Assembly: GCA_040235565.1 (NCBI GenBank)
Contig: JBECLA010000072.1
Span: forward strand, 1-19,262
Source of the DNA: JAHEIJ01 sp040235565
GTDB taxonomy: Bacteria > Pseudomonadota > Gammaproteobacteria > UBA6429 > Thiohalophilaceae
Direction: 5' to 3'
DNA length: 19,262 bases
This document shows positions 6,992 to 13,680 of the stretch, in pieces. Under the pieces are notes generated by a model. It did no database searches. It saw only the letters and a list, made by a program, of their open reading frames with translations, and was not told the origin of the DNA. The first letter of the stretch is position 1. Each line of letters begins with the position of its first letter. Made by a program: the position numbers and the translations under genes.

Positions 6992-7402
6992 TTACGATGT
7001 TGTTATCTCATCAAAATCGAGTGTGGCAATAATCTCGTTCAGACGACCCTGTTCGCCCGTTTCCTGGGCCAACATCGCATCAGTATCACCCGAATTGTGT
7101 CGGGCAAGTTCTATACGCTCGATATACTGGCGGGTACACTCAGAAATGTTGAGCTTAATTTGCTCCAGCAGGTCAACAATCTCATCCGGCGTCCTCACCC
7201 AGGTTTCGATAAATTTTCCTTCCTTTTCTTTTATCTTGATGTTGCCAGATTCCTTGGCAAACAGATCATTCAAATTTCGGCACCAGTCCTCTGGTGCCTG
7301 GTGAGACAGTTTAAAGAAAATATCGATATAGGGTTCTTTACGGATTCTTGGCGGGCGCAACTCGTCAATGCCGATGATTTTTAGATCACTGATACCTTCC
7401 AT
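6992..7402 (-). CDS. Hypothetical small charged protein
   Basis: A 136-residue soluble protein from ATG 7402, chosen because AAAGGAA lies about 9 bases upstream; a longer in-frame form would start 30 bases earlier with a cysteine-rich, unlikely N-terminus (MCRCEKGTS). I recognise no family. The N-terminal half (ISDLKIIGIDELRPPRIRKEPYIDIFFKLS) reads as beta strands, followed by 'APEDWCRNLNDLFAK', a charged strand pair, and a helix-rich C-terminus (TPDEIVDLLEQIKLNISECTR...). It has no signal peptide and no membrane segment. It is divergent from the cold-shock gene and lies inside the inverted-repeat block. Composition and a good ribosome-binding site make it a real gene; function is unknown. 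Confidence 0.65.
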   Translation of the reverse strand: MEGISDLKIIGIDELRPPRIRKEPYIDIFFKLSHQAPEDWCRNLNDLFAKESGNIKIKEKEGKFIETWVRTPDEIVDLLEQIKLNISECTRQYIERIELARHNSGDTDAMLAQETGEQGRLNEIIATLDFDEITTS

Positions 7403-7487
7403 TACGCTTGTTCCTTTTTCACACCTGCACATTACAGGTGTTCATTCGCGTCAGATTGGCACAGTCAGGACACGATTAGCAACAAAT

Positions 7488-7507
7488 AAAAGGCCTATCG
7501 CCTTTTT
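7488..7507. promoter_or_regulatory. Small A/T-flanked hairpin upstream of csp
   Basis: aaaaggc (7488-7494) pairs with gcctttt (7500-7506) around the loop ctatc and is followed by a short T-run. It lies between two divergent genes, so it is not at the end of either. It could insulate the region or be chance. Confidence 0.3.
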
Positions 7508-7509
7508 AA

Positions 7510-7540
7510 TTGAAATAAAGATGGCATTTAAAGTGTTAAT
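7510..7540 (+). promoter_or_regulatory. Possible csp promoter and long leader
   Basis: TTGAAA at 7510-7515 is followed after about 18 bases by TGTTAA (7534-7539). If used, the mRNA would carry a leader of roughly 140 bases before ATG 7687, as is usual for CspA-type mRNAs whose leaders control translation in the cold. The -10 box is poor, so this is tentative. Confidence 0.3.
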
Positions 7541-7686
7541 CCTGTAAGATTGTGTTCAGTAGCAGTTTCTTTCTAGTAGTTCCGGCAGTATCTCTCGCAG
7601 TGTTATCAGCAGACCCTTCCGAAATTTCTCAGCAACAAGCTGTCCGCTAATACATTGTTTATTAACAGTTAAAAGAGGTAACCCGT

Positions 7687-7890
7687 ATGACTACTGGTAC
7701 AGTAAAATGGTTTAACGATAGTAAAGGTTTTGGCTTTATTATGCCAAATGATGGCTCAAAAGACGTTTTTGTCCATCATTCTTCCATTCAGGCAATGGGT
7801 TTTAAATCCCTGGCTGAAGGACAACAGGTCACTTTCGATACTGAAAACGGCCCCAAGGGACTCTGCGCAACTAATGTAGTTCCCCAGTAA
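7687..7890 (+). CDS. CspA-family cold-shock protein
   Basis: A 67-residue single cold-shock domain with both RNA-binding motifs: RNP1 KGFGFI (residues 13-18) and RNP2 VFVHHS. MTTGTVKWFNDSKGFGFI and the ending GPKGLCATNVVPQ are typical. Such proteins bind single-stranded RNA and act as RNA chaperones or anti-terminators. The start has a strong ribosome-binding site (AGAGGTAA, ending 5 bases before ATG). A clear terminator follows, so the gene is probably monocistronic. It is next to an IF-1 gene, so the two may serve translation under cold or stress. The paralogue letter (A, C, D, E) cannot be told from the sequence. Confidence 0.95.
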   Translation: MTTGTVKWFNDSKGFGFIMPNDGSKDVFVHHSSIQAMGFKSLAEGQQVTFDTENGPKGLCATNVVPQ

Positions 7891-7913
7891 CCCCAACTAG
7901 CTATTCAAAACCA

Positions 7914-7949
7914 TAAAAAAGAGCCCCGCCCCACTGCGGGGCTTTTTTC
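7914..7949 (+). terminator. Intrinsic terminator after csp
   Basis: agccccgc (7922-7929) pairs with gcggggct (7936-7943) around the loop cccact, with six T at 7943-7948 and an A-run before the stem. It is a textbook rho-independent terminator and could work in both directions. Confidence 0.93.
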
Positions 7950-8045
7950 TACTACCTGGCTGGGATCTCACAGCTATCCCCTAATACACACAGCGTCATT
8001 TCGCTGGTCAGGTTCACGAACGCGATGCAGGAGAAATTAATCGAT

Positions 8046-8267
8046 ATGGCGAAAGAAGAACTGATTGAAATGGAAGGCACCGTCACCGAGGTAATGCCCG
8101 ACTCCCGCTATCGTGTCGAGCTTGAAAACGGCCTGGAGATATCAGCTTATGCGGCGGGCAAAATGCGTAAATTCCGTATTCGCGTGGTCGCTGGTGACAA
8201 AGTCAAACTGGAAATGTCCCCCTATGACCTTACCAAGGGACGCATCAGTTTCCGCTACAAGACTTGA
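8046..8267 (+). CDS. infA: Translation initiation factor IF-1
   Basis: A 73-residue S1/OB-fold protein from ATG 8046, giving the standard IF-1 N-terminus MAKEELIEMEG. 'YRVELENGLEISAYAAGKMRKFRIRVVAGDKV' and the ending 'MSPYDLTKGRISFRYK' are the IF-1 signature. IF-1 binds the 30S A site and helps IF-2 and IF-3 select the start codon. An in-frame ATG at 8025 would add seven residues (MQEKLID); AGGAG at 8029-8033 lies inside that extension and is 12 bases before 8046, which favours the shorter start. Many gammaproteobacteria and betaproteobacteria have a second infA-type gene; with a csp neighbour, this could be a cold-related paralogue, which is inference. Confidence 0.92.
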   Translation: MAKEELIEMEGTVTEVMPDSRYRVELENGLEISAYAAGKMRKFRIRVVAGDKVKLEMSPYDLTKGRISFRYKT

Positions 8268-8335
8268 ATTATCGATCAGTCAGCGTTCAGACCAGACGCA
8301 ACGCAGGACACAGTCAATAAAGAGGACGTAAACTC

Positions 8336-8581
8336 GTGCAAATTACTGATACAGATTTAATTGAATTCAATGTAATAACAGTCGAAAAGACCACGGCGCC
8401 TGATGGCATGCCGGGTGATAGCTGGCATCGCTATGTGATCGGTAAAGGCAGTTCAAGGATTGAGGGTAAAAAGCCCGGTTCCCTGAATGAGGTGACCCGG
8501 CATGCCGAAACCGTTGCCGAAGACCTGAATTCACGCAAAGCAAGAGGCGGTTCGATGTATGCCCCCCGTAAGCGACGCTAA
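8336..8581 (+). CDS. Small basic hypothetical protein
   Basis: An 81-residue protein starting at GTG 8336 with AGAGGA (8321-8326) nine bases upstream. It has no signal peptide. The N-terminal half is acidic to neutral (ITDTDLIEFNVITVEKTTAPDG), the middle has 'HRYVIGKGSSRIEGKKPGSLNEVTRHAETVAEDLN', and the tail is strongly basic (SRKARGG then PRKRR), suggesting contact with nucleic acid or ribosome. I do not recognise a family. It lies 68 bases after infA in the same direction and may share its transcript. Function unknown. Confidence 0.65.
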   Translation: MQITDTDLIEFNVITVEKTTAPDGMPGDSWHRYVIGKGSSRIEGKKPGSLNEVTRHAETVAEDLNSRKARGGSMYAPRKRR

Positions 8582-8607
8582 TCATTTTATTTACGCATAA
8601 TCGATTC

Positions 8608-8756
8608 AGGGGCAGACTACTTTTTTTACGTTCGCCCTAAAAGTAGGCAGATCGGTTATTTCCGCGTTCGATAATATGGACCACCTTGTCCAACTGCTAA
8701 TTTATTCTTTATTTGTCAAATCACTGAGGATCTGTAAAACGTGGTCTTTCCCCTAT
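8608..8756. repeat. MITE-like element with inverted ends (copy C)
   Basis: aggggcagactac (8608-8620) and gtggtctttcccct (8741-8754) form an imperfect inverted pair. The right end shares taaaacgtggtct with 6922-6934, the right end of copy 1. The core is non-coding. It fills the gap between the small basic protein and the metallo-hydrolase 3' end. Confidence 0.5.
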
Positions 8757-8814
8757 TACCTGCCCTATTCCCCAACCCATCCTTTTCTGTTCTTGCTCAT
8801 CTCTCTACTGTTTT

Positions 8815-9762
8815 CTAAAACTGCTCTTGTTCAATCTCGGTCACCAGTTGACTGATATACCGACCAATCTGGTCATTAAAGCCACTCCATTCCTTATATT
8901 GGGAAAGCGATTCCACAATCATGGGCTTCATCTCATAAGCCATCAAACCTTCATCATAATAATTAGCCACCTCAGCGCGTAAGGTCTTATAGAGTTGACT
9001 AAACTCTTTTACTTGGTCCTTTGTGCCACTCCTGCCATGACCCACCACCACATGTTTTGTATCGGTCGACAAGGCCCAGAGTGTGGCCTCGTAGGCCCCC
9101 TTAAAGTTGCCATGGCCCATAAAGGAAAAGTGCTCGTTATTGACAACATCACCGGTGAACAGCACACCCTCATCCACTACATAGACCATCAGATCAGTCC
9201 TGGTATGGGCCTGCTCGAACATCTGCACCTGAAAAGGCATGCCACCGATGGTATAGATTTGATTCTTCGCAGGCGTGTTGGGTATCACGGCCTGGGTACC
9301 GGCAAAGGCGTCTTCGCCCAGCCGCTTGGCGAAGGTCTCCATCCAGAACTGATCATCGCCATTCTTCAATAACTCGATGAGCTTGGGGTGCGCGATGGTC
9401 TCGGCCTTGGGATAGGCCTCCACCAGGGCCTGGTTAGCCAGCCAATGATCCCCATGAAAGTGGGTGGTAAAGATATGAGTGATGGGCTTATCGGTTACCG
9501 CCTGAATCCGGTGCAGAATCATCTTGCCAATCTCGTAACTGCTGCCGGTATCGATTACCACCACACCATTTTGGGTAATCACAAAGCCTGGATTGTTGTG
9601 AAAACCATGGCTGATTTCTTTCGGCTCATCATGAGGGCCATGCTCGATGACATAGGTATGAGGCGCGATCTGCTTGGTCTTGATATGCGGCCACTCCAGG
9701 GCCATGGCCTGCGGGATAGATAACACGTAAAAGCCACAGATAACCATTATGAGTGATTTCAT
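8815..9762 (-). CDS. Secreted metallo-beta-lactamase-fold hydrolase
   Basis: A 315-residue protein with a Sec signal peptide (MKSLIMVICGFYVLSIPQAMA, cleavage near 21). The zinc site is complete: HFHGDH with His101, His103, Asp105 and His106, then His186 (EQAHTRTD), Asp205 (LFTGDVVNNEH) and His242 (VVVGHGRSG). The pattern resembles the quinoprotein-relay/SoxH-like group of periplasmic MBL hydrolases rather than beta-lactamases proper. The substrate is unknown. A GAGGTGG site lies just before the ATG. It is alone on the minus strand inside the inverted-repeat block, and no quinoprotein or sox gene is near to support a pathway. Confidence 0.85.
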   Translation of the reverse strand: MKSLIMVICGFYVLSIPQAMALEWPHIKTKQIAPHTYVIEHGPHDEPKEISHGFHNNPGFVITQNGVVVIDTGSSYEIGKMILHRIQAVTDKPITHIFTTHFHGDHWLANQALVEAYPKAETIAHPKLIELLKNGDDQFWMETFAKRLGEDAFAGTQAVIPNTPAKNQIYTIGGMPFQVQMFEQAHTRTDLMVYVVDEGVLFTGDVVNNEHFSFMGHGNFKGAYEATLWALSTDTKHVVVGHGRSGTKDQVKEFSQLYKTLRAEVANYYDEGLMAYEMKPMIVESLSQYKEWSGFNDQIGRYISQLVTEIEQEQF

Positions 9763-10332
9763 ACCACCACCTCGTATAAGCGACCAAAGCCTGGATTGAT
9801 TCTAGATAACAAATATAGGAATGCAACAAGGCTACGACAGATGTGCGCCCTTATTTTTACCCAGAGCCAAAAGGACTCTGACACCGTTTTTTCGTTTTTT
9901 TCTTCGTAAAAGAGGAACAACTAAAAAATCATGGTCTCGATTAGTGTTCCTGACCTAATTCTCGACAATTGCTCCCCGGCTTTATCTCCTGAATCGCTCT
10001 ACCTCCTGCATCCCTGCAGTCGTGCATTGTTCTACCTTCGCCCGGTCACTCACGACATCCGTGTCTCCCGTGACACTTGGGCATCCTGCCCATCGTCCTT
10101 GGGCTCGTACCTCCTACATCTGACCTCCATGAACGATGTATATGGAGGCACAAGTGTCGCGGGAGGCAGGACGCCGGGAGCGACCGGAGGAAATGCAATA
10201 GGATTGTAGGAACAATCCTTGCCCTGTAGTCGTGCATTTCCAGTATTTCCACCATCCCTGGCGGCCACGCCGGTATGACGGAAAGTGATCTACCGGAGCG
10301 TCACCTCCGGCTTACTTCCTTTCCGTAGTCGC
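9763..10332. repeat. Gap containing modular repeat copy 2 (inverted)
   Basis: The stretch holds no convincing gene. 9871-9883 carries a ctctgacacc end motif like that at 7-21. From 9959 to 10234 it matches copy 1 in inverted orientation: 10100-10234 is the 135-bp block with one mismatch (copy 1 base 6701), 9990-10043 is a 54-bp block, 9959-9989 is the third. Between the first two lies about 56 bp absent from copy 1 that contains the hairpins tgggc-aggat-gccca and gtgtc-acggga-gacac (on the minus strand). An open frame over 9931-10209 lies in the repeat and has no protein-like composition. Confidence 0.75.
10293..10310 (-). terminator. Possible transcription end of the minus-strand cluster
   Basis: ccggag (10293-10298) pairs with ctccgg (10305-10310) around a 6-base loop, 23 bases beyond the stop of the last gene of the cluster. 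No T-tract follows, so this may be rho-dependent or chance. Confidence 0.35.
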
Positions 10333-10809
10333 TTAAGGTTGGCAAATGTCAATGGGTGAGGGGACATCCAGCTGGATCAGTATTCCCTCGTTGTTGTCGG
10401 AGTTGTCATCGGCAATCTTGCATTTGAAACTCAATTCATCCTTGTCCTTGTTCTCAAGAGAACACTCGCGTAATGCTCCCAGCAGATCAATCCTGAATTG
10501 TAACGATTCATCCTCCGATTCCAGGTTTTCAAATTCCACCGGCTCATTGCCCGGTGGAGGGAGGTCAAGCTGCATGGTGATTTTCCACGGCGGCTTGCTG
10601 GTGTTGTCTGTTTGAATGCAGAAAGTCGCGTCGATGCCATGCCCCAGGTTGGCAGGTTTATACTCACCCTTCCAGCTGCCTGGCTGGAATATTTCGTCGG
10701 CCATGAGTGGGGGAGTAACAAGACCTGCCAGCATGACCACCAGGAATGCTGCGCGCCCTGAGGGCTGCGATGCGGGTTGTTTAAATGGCAATCGACAGGG
10801 GCTCAGCAT
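10333..10809 (-). CDS. Hypothetical secreted protein
   Basis: 158 residues with a basic N-terminus and a hydrophobic stretch (AAFLVVMLAGLVTPPLMA), giving a signal peptide cleaved near residue 37. The mature part begins DEIFQPGSWKGEYKP and alternates short strands and acidic stretches; three cysteines in it (CIQTD, ECSLE, CKIAD) plus one near the end (ICQP) suggest two disulphides in an oxidising compartment. No family recognised. No good ribosome-binding site precedes the ATG. It follows the membrane-anchored protein by 17 bases and is the last gene in the cluster. Confidence 0.6.
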   Translation of the reverse strand: MLSPCRLPFKQPASQPSGRAAFLVVMLAGLVTPPLMADEIFQPGSWKGEYKPANLGHGIDATFCIQTDNTSKPPWKITMQLDLPPPGNEPVEFENLESEDESLQFRIDLLGALRECSLENKDKDELSFKCKIADDNSDNNEGILIQLDVPSPIDICQP

Positions 10810-10826
10810 AATGTGTTTACCACGGG

Positions 10827-11933
10827 TTATTGCTCCTGGGCACGTTGCAGCATCTGTAACGACTCGCTCATGGTCGGCCGGTCACGCAGGCTCGCATATT
10901 CATAGGGGAACAGTACGACATGTATGTCGAGGGGCGCGCAACTTTTGCTGCTGATATTGTAGGGAAAATCAGTGAGTACAACTGCGAAACGGTCATTGTT
11001 AGGCAGGCGGGTGTTATCGATCGTCGGAAAGTTGAAGTAATCCAGCGTGAATGTGCGCTCGACCGTATTTGGGTCATTGGAGTTACAGCCAGATATATTT
11101 TCAAATTGACACACGCTGAGGGTGACCCGAATCGATGCCCGATTTGGCTTGGGCTCGGAAAACACTGCCGTTACGTAGCGCTTTTTCGCACCCGGTTTCT
11201 TGAGAGCAATGCTGCCCCTGGTCTTGAGTATATCCTTGAAGTCTTCGATTGTTGTATAGGTGCTGTCAGCGTCTTTCGTACATATCGGCAGGAGTTTTCC
11301 ATCCTCACCGTAATAGCTCTCTTCCTTGTTGCGGCAGAGTTCAAGATCAGAATACTCGTCGTTGGGCCATTTATACTCGGTTTTGCCGTTACACAATCTT
11401 TTCCCGTCACTGCTGAGTGGCACCTGAAATTGAATCTCGGCGCCACGCTGTGCCAGGAAAGACAACTGGGAGATGGAAACACGCTGCGCCAAACTACGCA
11501 GCCTGTCAATCATATCAAGCGCCACAGCTGCATCCGCGGGTACGGTATCCATATGCTGTTGCAGGTCTTTTTCCATTTCCCCGAAGATGGGCGATAAAAA
11601 TATGGAGTCGCCAAAGTTGAGCGCCAGCAGTTCCAGCTTCAGGAGCCGCTTCGAGTGATCTCCGATTTTGTTCTGTTGGGGGCGATCACCGATCAAGGAC
11701 TCGACCGCCTCACTAAATATATTTTTTCGCAGGTCACTCTCGGCCTGTTCGCGTTGAATCTGGAGATCGGTCACGAGCCTGGCATTTTCCGCCTTACTGG
11801 AAGAACTGCTGATCACCCACTCACCGATGATACCTGCCAGGGCAATCAGTAAGCCCGGTATTACCGCGCGCAAGACCACTTCCTTCCAGCTTATCGGGGT
11901 TTTTGGATCCGAGGGGAGTTTTGCTGCCGCCAT
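10827..11933 (-). CDS. Hypothetical membrane-anchored periplasmic protein
   Basis: 368 residues. One membrane helix at about 24-46 (VVLRAVIPGLLIALAGIIGEWVI) is followed by a serine-rich link and a probable coiled coil (KAENARLVTDLQIQREQAESDLRKN, about 52-76). The large C-terminal part (about 150-368) is beta-rich with cysteines in RLCNGKTEY, LELCRNKEE, LPICTKDA, SVCQFENISGCN and SKSCAPLD, fitting disulphide bonding outside the cytoplasm. With no cleaved signal, the topology is N-in, bulk periplasmic. I recognise no family. It lies 41 bases after the Ig-like secreted protein gene and overlaps no neighbour. Its genes on either side all encode exported proteins of unknown function. Confidence 0.6.
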   Translation of the reverse strand: MAAAKLPSDPKTPISWKEVVLRAVIPGLLIALAGIIGEWVISSSSSKAENARLVTDLQIQREQAESDLRKNIFSEAVESLIGDRPQQNKIGDHSKRLLKLELLALNFGDSIFLSPIFGEMEKDLQQHMDTVPADAAVALDMIDRLRSLAQRVSISQLSFLAQRGAEIQFQVPLSSDGKRLCNGKTEYKWPNDEYSDLELCRNKEESYYGEDGKLLPICTKDADSTYTTIEDFKDILKTRGSIALKKPGAKKRYVTAVFSEPKPNRASIRVTLSVCQFENISGCNSNDPNTVERTFTLDYFNFPTIDNTRLPNNDRFAVVLTDFPYNISSKSCAPLDIHVVLFPYEYASLRDRPTMSESLQMLQRAQEQ

Positions 11934-11974
11934 GTTTTAATCCATAACTTTATCGTAATGATATAAGTGAAATG

Positions 11975-12343
11975 TCAGCGCGGGACCAGAACGATTCTGT
12001 TGCCGGCTCTGCGTGTTTCGCAGCTGAACTGGACGACAGGTTTGTTGATGCTGATGGTGCGGGATGCTGAGCCATTGGCTGTGTTGACGGTGAGCTGGCA
12101 GGATCCGTTGGGGACATTTCGGATACTGTATGCCCCATTGCCAACCAGGGGGTGTGGGTTTGGTTGGCCGCCACAACTCAAGTGAAGGTTACCGTTTGCC
12201 GGAGCGGCACCTGTCGCTGCGTCCCAGATCTGGCCCCGCAGCTCAGCGGATGAAACAGCAGTAGGGAACAGGGTAAGTATTAAAAGGCAGAAGGAAATGC
12301 AGCTTACGATTACCCTCGCACCACCAGGCCGAATATTATTCAT
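11975..12343 (-). CDS. Small secreted protein with carboxypeptidase-regulatory-like fold
   Basis: 122 residues. A long signal peptide ends near VSSA (residue 33). The mature part, ELRGQIWDAATGAAPANGNLHL then 'GNGAYSIRNVPNGSCQLTV', matches the G-Y-x-I/F-x-N-V-P-x-G-x-Y/C-x-L-x-V pattern of carboxypeptidase regulatory-like (prealbumin-type) domains. These bind other proteins or sugars rather than catalyse. Three cysteines follow. It is preceded by a good candidate promoter at 12402-12429 and a weak ribosome-binding site. Fold call is moderate; role unknown. Confidence 0.6.
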   Translation of the reverse strand: MNNIRPGGARVIVSCISFCLLILTLFPTAVSSAELRGQIWDAATGAAPANGNLHLSCGGQPNPHPLVGNGAYSIRNVPNGSCQLTVNTANGSASRTISINKPVVQFSCETRRAGNRIVLVPR

Positions 12344-12401
12344 TTTCAGACACTCCGCGTCTTGGTTTTGCGTATCCTTTCACAATCGGTTTCAACTGGA
12401 A

Positions 12402-12429
12402 ATTATAGCCAATATAGAACCCATTTGAA
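12402..12429 (-). promoter_or_regulatory. Candidate sigma-70 promoter for the downstream three genes
   Basis: Reading the minus strand, TTCAAA (complement of 12424-12429) is followed after 16 bases by a perfect TATAAT (complement of 12402-12407). The start point would be about 50 bases before the 12343 start codon. The 233-bp gap upstream of that gene thus may split the cluster into two transcription units. Confidence 0.45.
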
Positions 12430-12576
12430 GATCCATTCATTGATGCTAACCCGTGGCTCTTTCTGTGCGATAAGCAACGCCCTGCATTGCGGGAAACTTT
12501 GATGCAATAAACCGGAAAAAACCATCCTTGCGCGAAATCCGTTTGTTACAGGAAAATAATACTGTCGTGAATCGCC

Positions 12577-13665
12577 TTATCGCACATAGCGTTCATACTG
12601 TTGTTTCTTGTTCTGGAGCAATTTCAGGAAATCCACGCTGAAGTAAAAACCCTCTGCGTCCCCGCGTTTTCCCCATCCGATCGTATACTTGTTGTCGATA
12701 TGGAGCATGACACCGGTCCGGATATCGGGTACATCGGCCCGGTCCGAATACACGGATGCCACAGAGAAGCCAAGCGGGACTTTGAGATCCCAGTAGTTCA
12801 GGCCCAGCCATTCAATGGCCAGCCCGAATTCCGCATTGTTGCCGTCGGTGGCATCATCGACGTACTCGTAGACCAGCTGGGGATGCAAGGCGATAACCTG
12901 GGATCTGGGTGGTCCAACGATATAATCCTGCTGGAAGTGTTTCCGATGCCACAGGGTGGTGAGCCAGACCTCAAAGGCCGTCTGGGATTTGGAGACATCC
13001 AGAAACCGTTCCCAGTCACGATTGATGTTCTGGAGTAACTGTTGATTTTGCGAAGTCACATAGGCGTCATAGGCGATGCGATAGGGGTTAAACGCCTCCA
13101 TGAAATCATTGAATATCTGAACACAGGTTTTATTCGCTGCCACCCGGGTGCAGTCAGGATGATTCGGGGGAAATTCAAATTTTTTCTCGTTCCCGGTGCT
13201 AAACCAGCCGAGGTGTTTACTGCCGATTTTTCTTGTCCGGAATTCCGGCAGTTTACCGGTGGCAATGTTGGTGGTCGCCAGCTGGGTCGCCATTTCGTTG
13301 AAGTTGGCGGTCAAGCTGATCGCCGTTGACTGGCCGAATTGTCCGATCACAATGCTTGCTGCCCTGGCACCGAATTCCCTGAGCGCAGGCTGGTCCGCCG
13401 TGATACGACTCAGGTCGGGCGTTGATCCTTCTCCGCCGACGGCCTGTCTGAGACTCAGGCAGACCTGCCTGGCGGTGTTGATGGTCTGTGGAAATAAGGT
13501 GTCTTTGTATATATTGTCCGGTGATATCTTGATGCGCTCGACCAGGGCGTCGCAATCAATCGAATTTCCGCTAGCGGTGGTTTCTTCCGCGTTCCCTGCC
13601 AGGGAAAAGACAGCAAACAGGACAAGCGTGATAACCCGGGATGCGCGAGGTGAGAATGGTTTCAT
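12577..13665 (-). CDS. Hypothetical secreted protein
   Basis: 362 residues with a clear signal peptide (hydrophobic ITLVLFAVFSLAGNA, cleavage near 26). The body is mixed: an N-terminal helical part with NSIDCDALVERIK and QVCLSLRQAV; a middle of polar segments with CTRVAANKTCVQIFNDFMEA; and a beta-rich C-terminal third (VIALHPQLVYEYVDDA, 'TGVMLHIDNKYTIGWGKRG', FYFSVDFL) that could be outer-membrane or surface-exposed strands. Four cysteines could pair. I recognise no family. It begins 15 bases after the hydrolase gene stop (ribosome-binding site AGGGCAGGA), so the two are surely cotranscribed, which suggests a functional pair. Confidence 0.65.
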   Translation of the reverse strand: MKPFSPRASRVITLVLFAVFSLAGNAEETTASGNSIDCDALVERIKISPDNIYKDTLFPQTINTARQVCLSLRQAVGGEGSTPDLSRITADQPALREFGARAASIVIGQFGQSTAISLTANFNEMATQLATTNIATGKLPEFRTRKIGSKHLGWFSTGNEKKFEFPPNHPDCTRVAANKTCVQIFNDFMEAFNPYRIAYDAYVTSQNQQLLQNINRDWERFLDVSKSQTAFEVWLTTLWHRKHFQQDYIVGPPRSQVIALHPQLVYEYVDDATDGNNAEFGLAIEWLGLNYWDLKVPLGFSVASVYSDRADVPDIRTGVMLHIDNKYTIGWGKRGDAEGFYFSVDFLKLLQNKKQQYERYVR

Positions 13666-13680
13666 GGTCCTGCCCTTTGA

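Noticed and set aside
8025..8045. Longer IF-1 start at 8025
   Set aside because: It adds MQEKLID, unlike the usual MAKE N-terminus, and places the AGGAG site inside the gene.
8815..9762. Metallo-beta-lactamase antibiotic resistance
   Set aside because: The fold and zinc motif are shared by many hydrolases; the details look like periplasmic SoxH/quinoprotein-relay types rather than class B beta-lactamases.
9931..10209. Open frame in repeat copy 2
   Set aside because: It lies entirely in modular repeat DNA, has no protein-like composition or clear ribosome-binding site, and its match in copy 1 is broken by indels.
10920..11597. 225-codon plus-strand open frame
   Set aside because: It is antisense to the 368-residue minus-strand gene, which has a convincing membrane helix, coiled coil and operon position.
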